Made by a program: the position numbers and the translations under genes. From the NCBI RefSeq assembly GCF_006438785.1, contig NZ_RCZB01000005.1, forward strand, positions 62,001-126,000: a DNA stretch of 64,000 nt, read 5' to 3'. The first letter of the stretch is position 1, and every line of letters starts with the position of its first letter. Of this stretch, positions 63,290-64,000 are shown in pieces. The DNA is from Rhodanobacter glycinis. Its GTDB lineage: Bacteria; Pseudomonadota; Gammaproteobacteria; Xanthomonadales; Rhodanobacteraceae. The notes under the pieces are model-generated. The model was not told where the DNA came from. It was given only the letters and a program-made list of their open reading frames with translations, and searched no databases.

Positions 63290-64000
63290 TGAATGTCCTG
63301 GCCCTGCCCACCACCGCCGTTGCGCGCGCCCGCACGACGACCCTGCTCACCTGCGTGCTGGCCGCGCTGGCCGGCTTGATGTTCGGCCTCGACATCGGCG
63401 TGATCTCCGGCGCCACGCAGTTCATCCAGGCCGAGTTCGCCATCTCCGACCACGTCATCGAATGGATCGTCAGCGCGATGATGCTGGGTGCCGCGATCGG
63501 TGCCGCCGGCGCCGGCTGGCTGTCGGCCGCGTTGGGCCGCAAGCGCTCGCTGATCCTCAGCGCGATGCTGTTCGTGGCCGGCTCGCTGTTGTGCGGGCTG
63601 GCCTGGTCGCCGGCGAGCCTGATCGGCGCGCGTCTGGCGCTCGGGCTGGCGATCGGCATGGCCGCGTTCACCGCGCCGCTGTACCTGGCCGAGGTGGCGC
63701 CGGAACAGACCCGCGGCGCGATGATCTCCACTTACCAGTTGATGATCACCATCGGCATCTTCGTGGCATTCCTGTCCGACCTGGCGCTCAGCTACAGCGG
63801 TGCCTGGCGCTGGATGCTCGGCATCATCGCGATTCCCGGTGCGCTGTTTCTGCTCGGCGTGCTGGTCCTGCCGGAGAGTCCGCGCTGGTTGATGCTGCGT
63901 GGACGCCGCGACGAGGCGACCGCGGTGCTGGCACGCCTGCGCGGCGACGATGTGGTGGTGGATCGCGAAGTGGCCGAAATCGATGCGCAGCTCAAATCGC
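63289..64000 (+). CDS. MFS sugar porter, 5' part
   Basis: The first 237 codons of a sugar/H+ symporter, cut by the window end. Signatures: AGLMFGLDIGVISGATQFI in helix 1, the loop ALGRKRSLI, LGLAIGMAAFTAPLYLAEVA and PESPRWLMLRGRRDEA after helix 6. It is closest to the GalP/AraE/XylE group. The start overlaps the GH3 stop, so released glucose is probably taken up by this porter. A similar porter lies at 37950. Confidence 0.92.
   Translation, partial: MNVLALPTTAVARARTTTLLTCVLAALAGLMFGLDIGVISGATQFIQAEFAISDHVIEWIVSAMMLGAAIGAAGAGWLSAALGRKRSLILSAMLFVAGSLLCGLAWSPASLIGARLALGLAIGMAAFTAPLYLAEVAPEQTRGAMISTYQLMITIGIFVAFLSDLALSYSGAWRWMLGIIAIPGALFLLGVLVLPESPRWLMLRGRRDEATAVLARLRGDDVVVDREVAEIDAQLKS

Overview
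The window reads as a chromosomal segment of a high-GC gammaproteobacterium of the Xanthomonadales, most likely Rhodanobacteraceae (Rhodanobacter/Dyella-like). The grounds are the gene order kdsD-kdsC-lptCAB-rpoN-hpf-hprK-rapZ-EIIA-HPr-EI, a sugar-transport-free PTS, xanthomonad-type secreted maltodextrin and glucan hydrolases, and REP sequences of the GTGGGAGCGGCTTCAGC type. This placement is inference from gene content; no rRNA gene is present. I saw no tRNA, rRNA, CRISPR, insertion sequence, prophage or integrase.

Layout. 0-11.7 kb: accessory and housekeeping genes (ABC-F ATPase, Ohr peroxidase, secreted alpha/beta hydrolase, methyltransferase, orphan ParS-like protein, short signal peptidase I, CreD coupled to TsaB, a YeiH exporter divergent from its LysR regulator, a secreted duplicated-domain protein). 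11.8-22 kb: one long minus-strand block running from Kdo synthesis (kdsD, kdsC) through LPS transport (lptC, lptA, lptB), sigma-54 (rpoN) and ribosome hibernation (hpf) to the regulatory PTS (hprK, rapZ, EIIA-Man, HPr, EI). The ptsN gene usually found between hpf and hprK is not there. 22-35 kb: ibaG-murA, purM-purN, a DUF2066-PerM-Hda run, suhB, trmJ, a CorC-type CBS protein and a DUF47-Pit phosphate pair. 35-40.6 kb: Atl, RecQ, then a sugar porter followed by a LacI regulator.

40.6-53.5 kb is the most accessory part. It holds a LysR/SDR divergent pair with a decayed second SDR tail, a MarR-controlled three-gene efflux operon (outer-membrane factor, EmrA-like adaptor, MFS pump), a patatin lipoprotein, a cluster of gene relics (DUF1905-like, ACT-like and AraC-like fragments), a DHA2 efflux pump, DUF1697 and ACT-domain genes, and a Cys-rich lipoprotein of lower GC. 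53.7-64 kb is a glucan-utilisation region. A secreted GH13 amylase, an MFS oligosaccharide transporter and a secreted six-hairpin glycosidase run on the minus strand, divergent from a LacI regulator; a secreted GH3 beta-glucosidase and a sugar porter cut by the window end follow on the plus strand.

The strongest non-gene signals are regulatory. (i) The same 18-mer occurs in inverted orientation in front of marR and in front of its efflux operon, and the first copy lies in the spacer of a TTGACA promoter. (ii) An identical 14-mer, TGCATACGTATTCA, precedes the sugar porter at 37.95 kb and also lies between the LacI gene and the amylolytic operon at 59.4 kb, which suggests one regulon. (iii) A perfect 14-bp palindrome, TGACAGCGCTGTCA, precedes the GH3 glucosidase. 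I found no convincing new defence or mobile system. The most novel material is the relic cluster near 49 kb, the 67-nt repeat near 1.8 and 4.2 kb, and several unassigned small exported proteins.
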